Of a stretch of 40,797 nt of DNA, positions 33,378-40,797 are shown piece by piece. Origin of the DNA: Tissierellales bacterium (lineage in GTDB: Bacteria > Bacillota > Clostridia > Tissierellales > JAOAQY01); assembly GCA_025210965.1 (NCBI GenBank), contig JAOAQY010000162.1:1-40797 (forward strand), given 5' to 3'. The first letter of the stretch is position 1; each line of letters opens with the position of its first letter. The translations under genes were made by a program, and so were the position numbers. The notes beneath the pieces are model-generated. The model did not search any database. It was not told where the DNA came from and was given only the letters and a program-made list of their open reading frames with translations.

Positions 33378-34385
33378 ATGACAGAAAATATGGAATTTAC
33401 CGGAAGACAAAAAGCTGCAGTTTTGATGATTTCATTAGGCCCTCAAAAATCGGCTGAGATATTTAAACATCTCAGCGATGATGAAATAGAGGAATTAACA
33501 CTTGAAATTGCAAATATGAGAATGGTTTCACCAGAGGTAAAAGAATATATATTAGAAGAATTTTATCAAATGTGTATAGCTCAGGAATATATTTCTGAGG
33601 GTGGTATTAATTATGCGAAAGACGTACTCGAAAGAGCATTGGGATCACAAAAAGCTGTTGATATTATCAATAAATTGACAACTTCATTGCAAGTTAAGCC
33701 ATTTGAATTTATTAGAAAAACTGATCCTAGTCAAATACTCAATTATATACAGAATGAGCATCCACAAACAATAGCGCTCATATTAGCTTATTTATCTCCA
33801 TCTCAGGCTGGTCAAATATTATCAAGTTTATCAGCGGATAAACAGGGGGAAGTTGCTAAGAGAATTGCTACTATGGACAGAACCTCTCCTGAAATTATAA
33901 AAGAAGTAGAATCTGTATTAGAAAGCAAATTCTCTACAATGGTTTCGCAAGATTACACGAGCGCTGGTGGCCTAGATTCTATAGTAAACATATTAAATGC
34001 AGTTGATAGAGGAACAGAAAAACATATTATGGATGAATTAGAATCTAATGATGCTGAGCTTTCAGAAGAAATTAAACGTAGAATGTTCGTATTTGAGGAT
34101 ATCGTATCTCTTGATGGACGTTCTGTACAAAGATTTATTCGAGAAATTGACAATAGTCAGTGGTCTATTGCACTTAAAAGTGCTAGTGACGAAGTCAAAG
34201 ATGTTATCTTTGGCAATATGTCTAAACGTTTAGTAGAGATGATCAAAGAAGATATGGAATTTATGGGACCAGTTAGGGTTAAAGATATTGAAGAAGCTCA
34301 ACAAAATATAGTAAATACAATTAGAAAATTAGAGGATGAAGGCGAAATAATTATTTCTCGAGGAGGAGATGAGGTCGTTGTCTAA
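33378..34385 (+). CDS. fliG: Flagellar motor switch protein FliG
   Basis: A 335-residue rotor protein that transmits stator torque and switches rotation direction. The N-terminal FliF-binding domain starts FTGRQKAAVLMISLGPQKSA, the middle has EHPQTIALILAYLSPSQAG (the EHPQ motif), and the C-terminal torque domain holds MFVFEDIVSLDGRSVQRFIR with the charged helix. It follows fliF by 11 bases with AAGGTGATT ahead and overlaps fliH at its 3' end. Confidence 0.98.
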   Translation: MTENMEFTGRQKAAVLMISLGPQKSAEIFKHLSDDEIEELTLEIANMRMVSPEVKEYILEEFYQMCIAQEYISEGGINYAKDVLERALGSQKAVDIINKLTTSLQVKPFEFIRKTDPSQILNYIQNEHPQTIALILAYLSPSQAGQILSSLSADKQGEVAKRIATMDRTSPEIIKEVESVLESKFSTMVSQDYTSAGGLDSIVNILNAVDRGTEKHIMDELESNDAELSEEIKRRMFVFEDIVSLDGRSVQRFIREIDNSQWSIALKSASDEVKDVIFGNMSKRLVEMIKEDMEFMGPVRVKDIEEAQQNIVNTIRKLEDEGEIIISRGGDEVVV

Positions 34386-35163
34386 ACTGATTAAATCAAA
34401 CTATGTTCGAGAGATTGAAAGAAAAAAAGAAAATGATGATAAAAATTCGATAGATCATGTACAAGAGGCTAAAAGAAGAATTGATTATCTAAAAGAAGAA
34501 ATTGAAGTGTTAGAAGAAGAAATTCGGCTGAAAAAAGAGAAGGCAGAGGAATATTGTGACAACAAAAAATCAGAGGCAGAGGATGAAAGCCAAGCAATTG
34601 TTCAAAAAGCAGAGGTTGAAAGGGATGAACTTTTAGAACAGGCTTACCAAAAGAGTCAAGAAGTGCTTGAAGAGAGTAGAAATAATGGATATGAAGAAGG
34701 ATATCAATCAGGTTATGAAGAGGGGAAAAAAAACTCAGATGAGTTGATTGATGAAGCTAATGATTATAAAAAGCAATATTGGGAAATGCGTGAAAAAGCA
34801 CTTAGAGATGCTGAGTCTGATTTTGTAAACTTGGCGATTGGTGTTATTGATAAAATCTTTAATAGACAATTGGAAGAAGAAGATATTATATTAGATATAG
34901 TTAAAAATGCTATAGAGAGTATAGGTTATTGTACGTCCATAACCATAAGAGTTTCAGAAGATGATTATGATGTTTTAGAGATATCGAGAAGCAGGATACT
35001 TGCTATGTTTCCATTAATAGATAATATGGATATTAAAACAGATTTTTCATTAACAAAAGGTGATTGTGTAATTGACAGTGAAAAAGGGAGTGTAGATGCA
35101 TCTGTAAGAATGCAATTAGATCAGATTAAAGAATTGGTGATGAACTTGCTACAAAATGAGTGA
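34378..35163 (+). CDS. fliH: Flagellar assembly protein FliH (export ATPase regulator)
   Basis: A 261-residue protein that binds and regulates the FliI ATPase. The N-terminus MSKLIKSNYVREIERKK is followed by a long E/K-rich coiled coil (about 20-150) containing GYEEGYQSGYEEGKK, the glycine-rich repeats characteristic of FliH, and a C-terminal globular domain with DFVNLAIGVIDKIF. The gene overlaps fliG. The TTG at 34378 is 9 bases from AGGAG (34364-34368); an in-frame ATG at 34369 is too close to that site but remains possible. It overlaps the upstream reading frame of fliI. Confidence 0.92.
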   Translation: MSKLIKSNYVREIERKKENDDKNSIDHVQEAKRRIDYLKEEIEVLEEEIRLKKEKAEEYCDNKKSEAEDESQAIVQKAEVERDELLEQAYQKSQEVLEESRNNGYEEGYQSGYEEGKKNSDELIDEANDYKKQYWEMREKALRDAESDFVNLAIGVIDKIFNRQLEEEDIILDIVKNAIESIGYCTSITIRVSEDDYDVLEISRSRILAMFPLIDNMDIKTDFSLTKGDCVIDSEKGSVDASVRMQLDQIKELVMNLLQNE

Positions 35164-35170
35164 GGTAATG

Positions 35171-36484
35171 ATGGATAAAATTAATGTGGGAAAATATATT
35201 GATGGAATAAGAGAAGCAAGAACCCTAAAATATATGGGAAAGGTTTCAAAGATTACTGGGTTAACTATTGAATCTATTGGACCAATTGCAAAAGTAGGAG
35301 AGGTGTGCCAGATTTATCCGATAGCATCTAAAGAACCTATAGATGCTGAAGTTGTTGGATTTAGAGATGATAGAATATTGTTAATGCCACTTGGAGAGAT
35401 GGAAGGAATTGGTCCAGGTAGTAGAGTTGTGGCACTAGGTCATGGTTTTTTGGTTGAAGTTGGAGAACAATTAAAAGGGCGTATACTTGACGGATTAGGG
35501 AACCCAATAGATGGCAAAGGTCCATTATTTACTGGTAATTTTTATAGTGTTTCCAATACGCCACCTAATCCTCTCGCTAGAAAAAGAATTGACGAGGTAT
35601 TGCCACTAGGTGTTAGAGCTTTAGATGGATTACTAACTTGCGGTAAAGGTCAGAGGATGGGTATATTTGCAGGTAGTGGTGTTGGAAAAAGTACACTACT
35701 TGGAATGATTGCAAGAAATGCTCTTTCTAGCGTAAATGTAATAGGTCTTATTGGGGAGCGTGGGCGTGAAGTTAGAGAGTTTATAGAAAATGATTTGAAA
35801 GAAGAAGGACTTGCACAATCAGTTGTAGTTGTTGCTACATCAGATCAACCTGCTCTTGTTAGAAAAAAAGGCGCAGAGCTGGCTACCGCAATAGCCGAGT
35901 ATTTTAGAGATCAGGGGGAGGATGTGTTGTTATTGATGGATTCTCTTACTAGATTTTCTATGGCACAGAGAGAGATAGGGCTAGCAATAGGTGAGCCGCC
36001 TGTAACTCGAGGGTTCACACCATCCGTATTTTCTGTATTGCCAAAATTGTTGGAGAGAACAGGAACATCGGATAAGGGCAGCATTACGGCTCTTTACACG
36101 GTATTGGTAGATGGAGATGATATGAATGAACCTATAACCGATACTGTTAGAGGTATATTAGATGGTCATATAGTATTGTCGCGTGACTTAGCCCATAAGA
36201 ATCATTATCCAGCTATAGATATACTGGCTAGTATAAGTCGTGTAATGAATAATATATGTGAAAAAGAACATGTTAGTGCGGCTAATACAATGAAGGATTT
36301 GATGGCGACATATCGAGATGCGGAAGATTTAATTAATATCGGGGCTTATAAAAAGGGTTCTAATCCTAAGATTGACAAATCCATAGATCATATAGAGATG
36401 ATAGAATCGTTTTTAAAACAGGGTATAATGGATAAGATTTCATTTGAAGAAACTCGGAAAATTTTGGAAAGTGTGATTAGATAA
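35171..36484 (+). CDS. fliI: Flagellum-specific ATP synthase FliI
   Basis: A 437-residue F1-beta-like ATPase that energises type III export of flagellar subunits. Walker A GSGVGKST is at residues 168-175, the switch GERGREVREFIE follows, and Walker B is in VLLLMDSLTRFSMAQREI. The family blocks VTRGFTPSVFSVLPKLLERT and YPAIDILASISRVM are intact. In-frame ATGs occur at 35156, 35168 and 35171; GAGG at 35162-35165 best fits 35171. The stop overlaps the fliJ ATG by one base. Confidence 0.97.
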   Translation: MDKINVGKYIDGIREARTLKYMGKVSKITGLTIESIGPIAKVGEVCQIYPIASKEPIDAEVVGFRDDRILLMPLGEMEGIGPGSRVVALGHGFLVEVGEQLKGRILDGLGNPIDGKGPLFTGNFYSVSNTPPNPLARKRIDEVLPLGVRALDGLLTCGKGQRMGIFAGSGVGKSTLLGMIARNALSSVNVIGLIGERGREVREFIENDLKEEGLAQSVVVVATSDQPALVRKKGAELATAIAEYFRDQGEDVLLLMDSLTRFSMAQREIGLAIGEPPVTRGFTPSVFSVLPKLLERTGTSDKGSITALYTVLVDGDDMNEPITDTVRGILDGHIVLSRDLAHKNHYPAIDILASISRVMNNICEKEHVSAANTMKDLMATYRDAEDLINIGAYKKGSNPKIDKSIDHIEMIESFLKQGIMDKISFEETRKILESVIR

Positions 36485-36924
36485 TGAAGAAATTTGTCTT
36501 CAAACTTGAAAAAATATTGAATTATAGGCGACAAATAGTCAAAGAGAAGAAAATGGCTGTTCTTGAGGCGAATCGTGTTGTGCGAGAAAAAGAAGAGCTG
36601 TTAGAAAGTGCAAGAAATGAAAAACTTGAGCTGTTAAAAAAGAGAAATGAAGAGGCGAGAGCAAAATTAAATGTGAGATTGCTTCAGAACTTCTCTTCTT
36701 TTTTTAGTGTTTTGGATAGAAAAATAGACTATTATAAAAAAGAAATTGATAGGGCAAATGAAGAGTTAGAGAAATGCAAGATTGAGTATATAAAGGCAGT
36801 TCAAGAAGAGCGTGTATTGGAAAAGATAAAGGAAAAAGATAAGCTAAATTATGATTATGAATTAAAAAAAGAAGAAGAGAAGTTAATTGATTCTATTGTT
36901 AGTTTTTCGAATAAAGAAAATTGA
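36484..36924 (+). CDS. fliJ: Flagellar export chaperone FliJ
   Basis: A 146-residue highly charged, almost entirely helical coiled-coil protein starting MKKFVFKLEKILNYRRQIVK, the FliJ N-terminal pattern. FliJ is a soluble component of the export gate-ATPase complex, recycling chaperones and stimulating FliI. It begins inside the fliI stop (TAATG). Identity rests on the N-terminal motif, coiled-coil character and invariant position after fliI. Confidence 0.94.
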   Translation: MKKFVFKLEKILNYRRQIVKEKKMAVLEANRVVREKEELLESARNEKLELLKKRNEEARAKLNVRLLQNFSSFFSVLDRKIDYYKKEIDRANEELEKCKIEYIKAVQEERVLEKIKEKDKLNYDYELKKEEEKLIDSIVSFSNKEN

Positions 36925-36945
36925 TATTAGGGAGTTGAATATTGT

Positions 36946-38220
36946 ATGAGTCAAGCTGAACAAGAAAATCAAAATCCAGTTGAAGAAAAAGAGAAAAAAG
37001 AGAAAAAACCACTTAAAATTGGGAAATTAATTATTACTTTGCTTATGGTGACAATTATTATACCAATAGGAGTGTTTTTTGCGTTATATAATTTGAATGA
37101 AGATTTTAATAAAAGTGCTACTAAAATATTGAGACAAATGCCAGCACCATTTAACAATATTGGGAGAAATGATGTTGAAAAATTAGAGGAATTAAAAGAA
37201 AAGGTTATGGTAGTATCTGATTATTATCTCACATTAGACCCCGAACAAGCAGCTGAAAAGCTAGCGAATGTTAAAAATAGCGATGAAGAATTATATTACA
37301 ATATAGTTCAGGCTATGAGAGAGAAGTCTTCAAGAAAAACAGATAATATAATAAGTAAAGTTCAAGTTATAGATCTTAGAAATGACACATTGGAGGAAAT
37401 TTATAAAGAAATAGATCAGTCAAAAGCTGAGGAACTTAAAACGAGAGTTGAACAAGTAACTGCTCTTGATGACTATTATGCTATGAAGTTTATTAAAGAA
37501 AATTATCTTGATGCAGGTGCTATTGATGAATTGGTAACTCTTTTAAAGCAAATAGATAATCAAAAGGTTGCTTATTGGATGTATTTTATGAATCCGGCAG
37601 ATCAGGTTGAAATAATGAATAAAATAGATAGACCATATAAGAATGCTTTAAGAACTATACTATACGATATGAAATCTAAAGATGATAACCTGATGAATAA
37701 GGCAAATGTTTTTGAAGTAAAGGATTTAGATACTACACTATCAGAAATTGGTTCTGCAGAATTTTATCCAGTTGAAGATTTGGCAGTTATTTATTCGAAC
37801 TTATCATTGACAAAAAGCTCGGAAGTGCTCAAAAATGTTTCAGATGAGGAATTTAAGAAAAATTTACTTGAATCGATAAGCAAAAGGGAAAAATTGACAA
37901 GTGATTCTAATAAAATCGCAGAAAATCTGGAAAAAACTTTGGATTATTTACAAGAATATGATAAAAAAATACAGGAATTGGCCGATATATATAATAGGAT
38001 GACTACTGCTGAGGTTGTTAAGATTGTTGAAAAGATGATGATTAATGACCAACGCTTAGAATATTTTGACATGAATGGCATAGAAGGAATAGAACTAACT
38101 GATGAAAAAATAATATTAGATATACTCGACAAATTGGGAAAAACAAAAGTTTCTGAAATTATAAATCAGTTAGATACTAGAAAAGCTACAGAGCTTACTC
38201 GAAAGTTAGCTATTCAATAG
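36946..38220 (+). CDS. MotE-like single-pass membrane protein of the flagellar operon (YlxF position)
   Basis: A 424-residue protein with a K/E-rich cytoplasmic N-terminus, one transmembrane helix (about 27-49) and a long, mostly helical extracytoplasmic part. Segments such as LADIYNRMTTAEVVKIVEKM and LGKTKVSEIINQLDTRKATE near the C-terminus recall the MotE/MgtE-N pattern (A-x-I-Y-x-x-M-x-P-x-x-A-A). Weaker versions occur earlier (SDYYLTLDPEQAAEKLANV; LAVIYSNLSLTKSSEVLKNV), suggesting tandem copies. MotE is a chaperone for the stator MotB in some bacteria. It occupies the place of ylxF between fliJ and fliK but is clearly longer. Function here is inferred. Confidence 0.72.
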   Translation: MSQAEQENQNPVEEKEKKEKKPLKIGKLIITLLMVTIIIPIGVFFALYNLNEDFNKSATKILRQMPAPFNNIGRNDVEKLEELKEKVMVVSDYYLTLDPEQAAEKLANVKNSDEELYYNIVQAMREKSSRKTDNIISKVQVIDLRNDTLEEIYKEIDQSKAEELKTRVEQVTALDDYYAMKFIKENYLDAGAIDELVTLLKQIDNQKVAYWMYFMNPADQVEIMNKIDRPYKNALRTILYDMKSKDDNLMNKANVFEVKDLDTTLSEIGSAEFYPVEDLAVIYSNLSLTKSSEVLKNVSDEEFKKNLLESISKREKLTSDSNKIAENLEKTLDYLQEYDKKIQELADIYNRMTTAEVVKIVEKMMINDQRLEYFDMNGIEGIELTDEKIILDILDKLGKTKVSEIINQLDTRKATELTRKLAIQ

Positions 38221-38263
38221 AAGTAGTCATTGAATAATAAATTACAGATTAAGGAGGTGATTA

Positions 38264-39817
38264 GTGAAAATGGAATTGATAAATCTAACAAGACAACAAG
38301 GTGTAGGTTTGCTAGAAAAGTCTTTTAAAGGAAATTCTAAACATTCTGATTCTCAAGTGAATTTTGATAATTATCTCAGAAAAACGATGAACAAAAATGC
38401 TGGAAATGAAGAAAAAGCTTCTAAATTTCAGCATGATAAAGCGGGTTTGCATAAAGATGTTTATGACAAAATGAATGCAATCAATAGTGGAGCTGTCAAA
38501 AAAATTAATTCTATGAAAGATGAAACTTCAGAAATAGTTAATTATAATGATAAAACATCTGAGACCAAAGAAGAAAGTGAAATTGAAAAACTTGGAGATG
38601 AAGCTTCAGAAATAGTTGATGAATTGAATGAAACGATTGATGAATTGGTTGTTTTAATTGAAAATATCGACATTGATGCTAATGAATTAAATCAAGGAAA
38701 TACGAATCAAATGGTAGGAGATGTACTTGCGACAGAAGAGGTATTAAAAAATAGCGGAGAGCTTAGCAGTGAAGAAACAATATCTAGCCAGAGCGATAAA
38801 GCTATTTTTGATAATGTATCAAGAAATATCCAAAAATTAGAAGATTTAATTGGTAAATTGCAGGAATTAGTTGATAAAATTGTAAAGACTAATGATAATT
38901 CATCTGAGAAAATTAGTGAAAGTGTTTTGAAATTAAGTAACGAATTAGAAGAAGTTGTGAATATGAAGTCAGCACTTGAAGGTTTTGTAAAGGAAGTTAT
39001 TGATGTCGATAAAAATAACATGAAAAATGAGATAAAAGATATGTTGATTGAATTGAAGGCAAGTGTTGAGGGCAAAGATAATATAAAAACTGGCGTTAAA
39101 ACGATTGCTAAACAAATAGAGTTTTTATCTCAGAAGAACAATCAATTAGCTGAAAGCAAAGGAAATAGTGCACTTCAAAATAATGGAGATATTGATAGTC
39201 ATAGCTTGCAGAATGAAGAAGGCATTTCTAGAGCATCAATGGAAAACAAAGATAATAATGATAATGAAAATGCTGGAAAAGAATCTAATGAAAAGCAAAG
39301 TGATTCATTTAAGACAGATGCAATAGGAACTAAATCAATGGCAAATGATTCGGAGTTTAGTTTAGAAAAAACATCATTTAAAGTTTCGGACAAGAAGATT
39401 GCGGATGAAGACTTGATAAAGCAGATTTCGGAACATATGAATAAAATGAGACTGAAAAGTGGAACTCAAACTGTTAGGATGAAGTTAAAACCAGAAGCAT
39501 TAGGAGAGGTTAATTTAAAAATTTCTCTTGAAAAAGGAAGTTTATCTACGGAGTTATTGGCAGAAAATAATGAAGTAAAAGAAATTTTAGAGAAGCATCT
39601 TAGTGTATTGAAAAATCATTTAGAGCAGCAAGGATATGAAGTAAAGGAATTTAAGGTGGTTAGTCAAGAAGAGACTCAAAATGCAAATTATTTAGATCAA
39701 GAGAATGAGAATAACAAACAAGAAAGAGAACAAAAACGACAAAGTAAAGAAGAACATGATGAAAAAGACAATTCAGATTTTGGCGATTTGTTTTCTAAGA
39801 TGAATACTATAGCGTAG
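38264..39817 (+). CDS. fliK: Flagellar hook-length control protein FliK
   Basis: A 517-residue secreted molecular ruler that triggers the switch from hook to filament export through FlhB. The N-terminal 380 residues are K/E/D/N-rich and low complexity with heptad stretches. The conserved C-terminal Flg_hook domain (about 395-475) contains TQTVRMKLKPEALGEVNLKI, LSTELLAENNEVKEILEKH and LKNHLEQQGYEVKEFKV. A hydrophilic Gln/Glu/Lys tail follows. The GTG at 38264 is 6 bases from GGAGG (38253-38257); the ATG at 38270 is a less well spaced alternative. It ends 10 bases before flgD. Confidence 0.92.
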   Translation: MKMELINLTRQQGVGLLEKSFKGNSKHSDSQVNFDNYLRKTMNKNAGNEEKASKFQHDKAGLHKDVYDKMNAINSGAVKKINSMKDETSEIVNYNDKTSETKEESEIEKLGDEASEIVDELNETIDELVVLIENIDIDANELNQGNTNQMVGDVLATEEVLKNSGELSSEETISSQSDKAIFDNVSRNIQKLEDLIGKLQELVDKIVKTNDNSSEKISESVLKLSNELEEVVNMKSALEGFVKEVIDVDKNNMKNEIKDMLIELKASVEGKDNIKTGVKTIAKQIEFLSQKNNQLAESKGNSALQNNGDIDSHSLQNEEGISRASMENKDNNDNENAGKESNEKQSDSFKTDAIGTKSMANDSEFSLEKTSFKVSDKKIADEDLIKQISEHMNKMRLKSGTQTVRMKLKPEALGEVNLKISLEKGSLSTELLAENNEVKEILEKHLSVLKNHLEQQGYEVKEFKVVSQEETQNANYLDQENENNKQEREQKRQSKEEHDEKDNSDFGDLFSKMNTIA

Positions 39818-39827
39818 GAGGTGCGAT

Positions 39828-40211
39828 ATGTCAGAATTAATACAAGATATAACGAAATATACACAGCCTCAAAGCCAAGATAAAAAAAAGACAGCATCTG
39901 AGCAAAGGCGAGAGGATGTTTCAAAAAACAAAGATGCATTTTTGCAAATGATGGTTGCACAGCTTAAGAATCAAGACCCTATGAGCCCTGTTGAGAATCA
40001 AGACTTCTTGGCACAAATGGCTCAATTTACTACAGTGGAAGAAATTCAAAGCTTGACGGCATCTTCAGCAGAAAACTCTGAGAAGATGAATGAAGGAATT
40101 ACAAAGATAGCAGATGTATTGGCGAAAATGCAGGCTGATACAGCGAGTTTTCAAAAGACTGTTAAAGAAGGTTTAGAATCAATTCAAGAAAGCCTTAAAG
40201 AGGGTGAGTAA
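39828..40211 (+). CDS. flgD: Flagellar hook assembly protein FlgD (short form)
   Basis: A 127-residue hook cap/scaffold protein. The FlgD core is exact: KDAFLQMMVAQLKNQDPMSP followed by VENQDFLAQMAQFTTVEEIQ. The C-terminus is a helical tail instead of the Ig/tudor domains of proteobacterial FlgD; short forms are usual in Firmicutes. GGAGG lies right before the ATG at 39828. It is three bases upstream of the next gene. Confidence 0.96.
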   Translation: MSELIQDITKYTQPQSQDKKKTASEQRREDVSKNKDAFLQMMVAQLKNQDPMSPVENQDFLAQMAQFTTVEEIQSLTASSAENSEKMNEGITKIADVLAKMQADTASFQKTVKEGLESIQESLKEGE

Positions 40212-40213
40212 TT

Positions 40214-40615
40214 GTGGATGATTTAAAAATGAAGCAAATAGCAGGTTCTTTAAATGCTGCGAGTATAGTTAGGAAAACGAAACAAATTAATATTAGAGAC
40301 AAAAAAATATCGAGTGGTGAGAGTTTTGAATCCATATTAAATAAGGTTCAAACAAATGGAGGGAAAATAAAATTTTCTAAACATGCACAAGATAGGATTG
40401 AATCTAGAAACATTAATTTTTCAGATCAAGATGTCAAAAACATAGAAAATGCAGTAGATAGAGCAAGAGATAAGGGTGTTCAAACAGCTTTGATTTTAAT
40501 GGATAAAGTAGCATTGATAACAAATATTAAAAATAATCTAGTTATAACGACTGTGAACAAAGAGCAACTAAAAGAAAATGTATTTACTAATATAGATGGT
40601 GCTGTGATAATTTAG
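40214..40615 (+). CDS. TIGR02530-type flagellar operon protein
   Basis: A 133-residue protein conserved between flgD and flgE in Firmicutes. The conserved part is the C-terminal half: KFSKHAQDRIESRNINFSDQ, AVDRARDKGVQTALILMDKV and NVFTNIDGAVII. It has no signal peptide or membrane segment and no known activity. The start is GTG at 40214, two bases after flgD, with GAGGGTGAG upstream in flgD. A role in hook assembly is inferred from its invariant position only. Confidence 0.92.
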   Translation: MDDLKMKQIAGSLNAASIVRKTKQINIRDKKISSGESFESILNKVQTNGGKIKFSKHAQDRIESRNINFSDQDVKNIENAVDRARDKGVQTALILMDKVALITNIKNNLVITTVNKEQLKENVFTNIDGAVII

Positions 40616-40692
40616 CTGGACCGAAAGGGGGCTAACTCGGACTTGACTGATAGATGGTTCGAATACAGCATGACTAGAGGAGGTCATGTATT
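40616..40692 (+). promoter_or_regulatory. Possible structured leader of flgE with ribosome site in a hairpin loop
   Basis: CATGAC (40669-40674) and GTCATG (40683-40688) are perfect inverted repeats; their 8-base loop TAGAGGAG contains most of the flgE ribosome binding site. Upstream, CCGA (40621-40624) and TCGG (40637-40640) can pair around a G-rich loop. It is more GC-rich than other gaps in this operon and long for an operon where other genes abut. No riboswitch class was recognised. Confidence 0.45.
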
Positions 40693-40797
40693 ATGATGAG
40701 ATCTATGTATTCTGGTGTTTCTGGTCTAAGAATTCACCAGTCTAAAATGGATGTAATTGGTAACAATATAGCAAATGTTAATACTGTTGGATTTAAA
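40693..40797 (+). CDS. flgE: Flagellar hook protein FlgE, N-terminal fragment (3' end outside window)
   Basis: The first 35 codons to the right edge give [20 protein letters not shown] and then [15 protein letters not shown], the N-terminal signature of hook/rod proteins. After fliK, flgD and TIGR02530 this is expected to be FlgE, the hook subunit. FlgF/FlgG share the signature, so identity also rests on position. GGAGG at 40679-40683 is 9 bases from the ATG at 40693; the adjacent ATG at 40696 is an alternative. Confidence 0.9.
   Translation, partial: MMRSMYSGVSGLRIHQSKMDVIGNNIANVNTVGFK

Noticed and set aside
40616..40675. tRNA-like segment with GGTTCGAAT resembling a T-arm
   Set aside because: The flanking bases do not form a T stem, the GCTG/CAGC ends pair over only four bases, and the total is too short for a tRNA. 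Kept only as part of the possible leader.
1..40797. CRISPR array, insertion sequence, prophage or toxin-antitoxin module
   Set aside because: No spaced direct repeats, transposase or integrase frames, or small toxin-antitoxin pairs were seen; every gap is accounted for by terminators, promoters or short leaders.

Overview
The window reads as one contiguous stretch of a low-GC, anaerobe-type Firmicutes chromosome, most likely class Clostridia and from a flagellated organism. The reasons are AT-rich DNA, AGA/AAA/GAA-heavy codon use, strong GGAGG ribosome binding sites, the Firmicutes-specific gene string (asp23-fakA-recG, ylxM-ffh-rpsP-khpA-rimM-trmD-rplS-rbgA, topA-codY) and codY directly upstream of a flg/fli operon. 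I cannot name the genus from sequence alone. No insertion sequence, prophage, CRISPR array, rRNA gene or canonical tRNA was seen. No gene-free stretch exceeds about 200 bases.

Layout. 1-225 is the 3' end of a thiamine pyrophosphokinase gene. 333-521 is rpmB on the minus strand, divergent from asp23-like and fakA (708-2708), followed by recG, rsmD and coaD (2760-5899). A 64-base perfect palindrome ends both coaD and the convergent tmcAL (6009-7238, minus). Divergent from tmcAL is ackA (7441-8631), without pta beside it. Then come DUF177-rpmF behind a perfect-consensus sigma-A promoter (8642-9402), plsX-acpP-rnc-radical SAM-smc-ftsY (9566-17524), and the SRP/ribosome block ylxM-ffh-rpsP-khpA-rimM-trmD-rplS-rbgA (17625-22625). 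22634-24733 holds a FliK-like protein, a free-standing FlhB C-terminal-domain protein and a YraN-type nuclease-fold protein. comM, dprA, topA and codY follow (24759-30471).

From 30644 to the right edge runs a flagellar operon: flgB, flgC, fliE, fliF, fliG, fliH, fliI, fliJ, a MotE-like membrane protein, fliK, flgD, a TIGR02530-type flagellar operon protein and the start of flgE. Genes there overlap or are a few bases apart, so they are probably one transcript, with a sigma-D (sigma-28)-like promoter ahead of flgB.

How the parts work together. The first 22 kb supplies translation and ribosome assembly (L28, L32, S16, L19, RsmD, RimM, TrmD, RbgA, RNase III, TmcAL), co-translational secretion (Ffh, FtsY, YlxM), phospholipid precursor supply (FakA, PlsX, ACP), acetate energy metabolism (AckA) and chromosome maintenance (RecG, SMC). 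The middle adds DNA uptake/recombination (ComM, DprA), TopA and the nutrient sensor CodY. The last 10 kb builds the flagellar basal body, export ATPase complex and hook.

I did not find a clearly new biological system; most of the window is conserved core. The best leads are: a translationally coupled FliK-like/FlhB-C-like pair outside the flagellar operon; a 19-bp hairpin just before the rnc ribosome binding site (possible RNase III autoregulation); an unexplained structured leader with the ribosome binding site in a loop before flgE; an enlarged MotE-like protein; and a ten-copy hexapeptide repeat with deviant codon use in FtsY.
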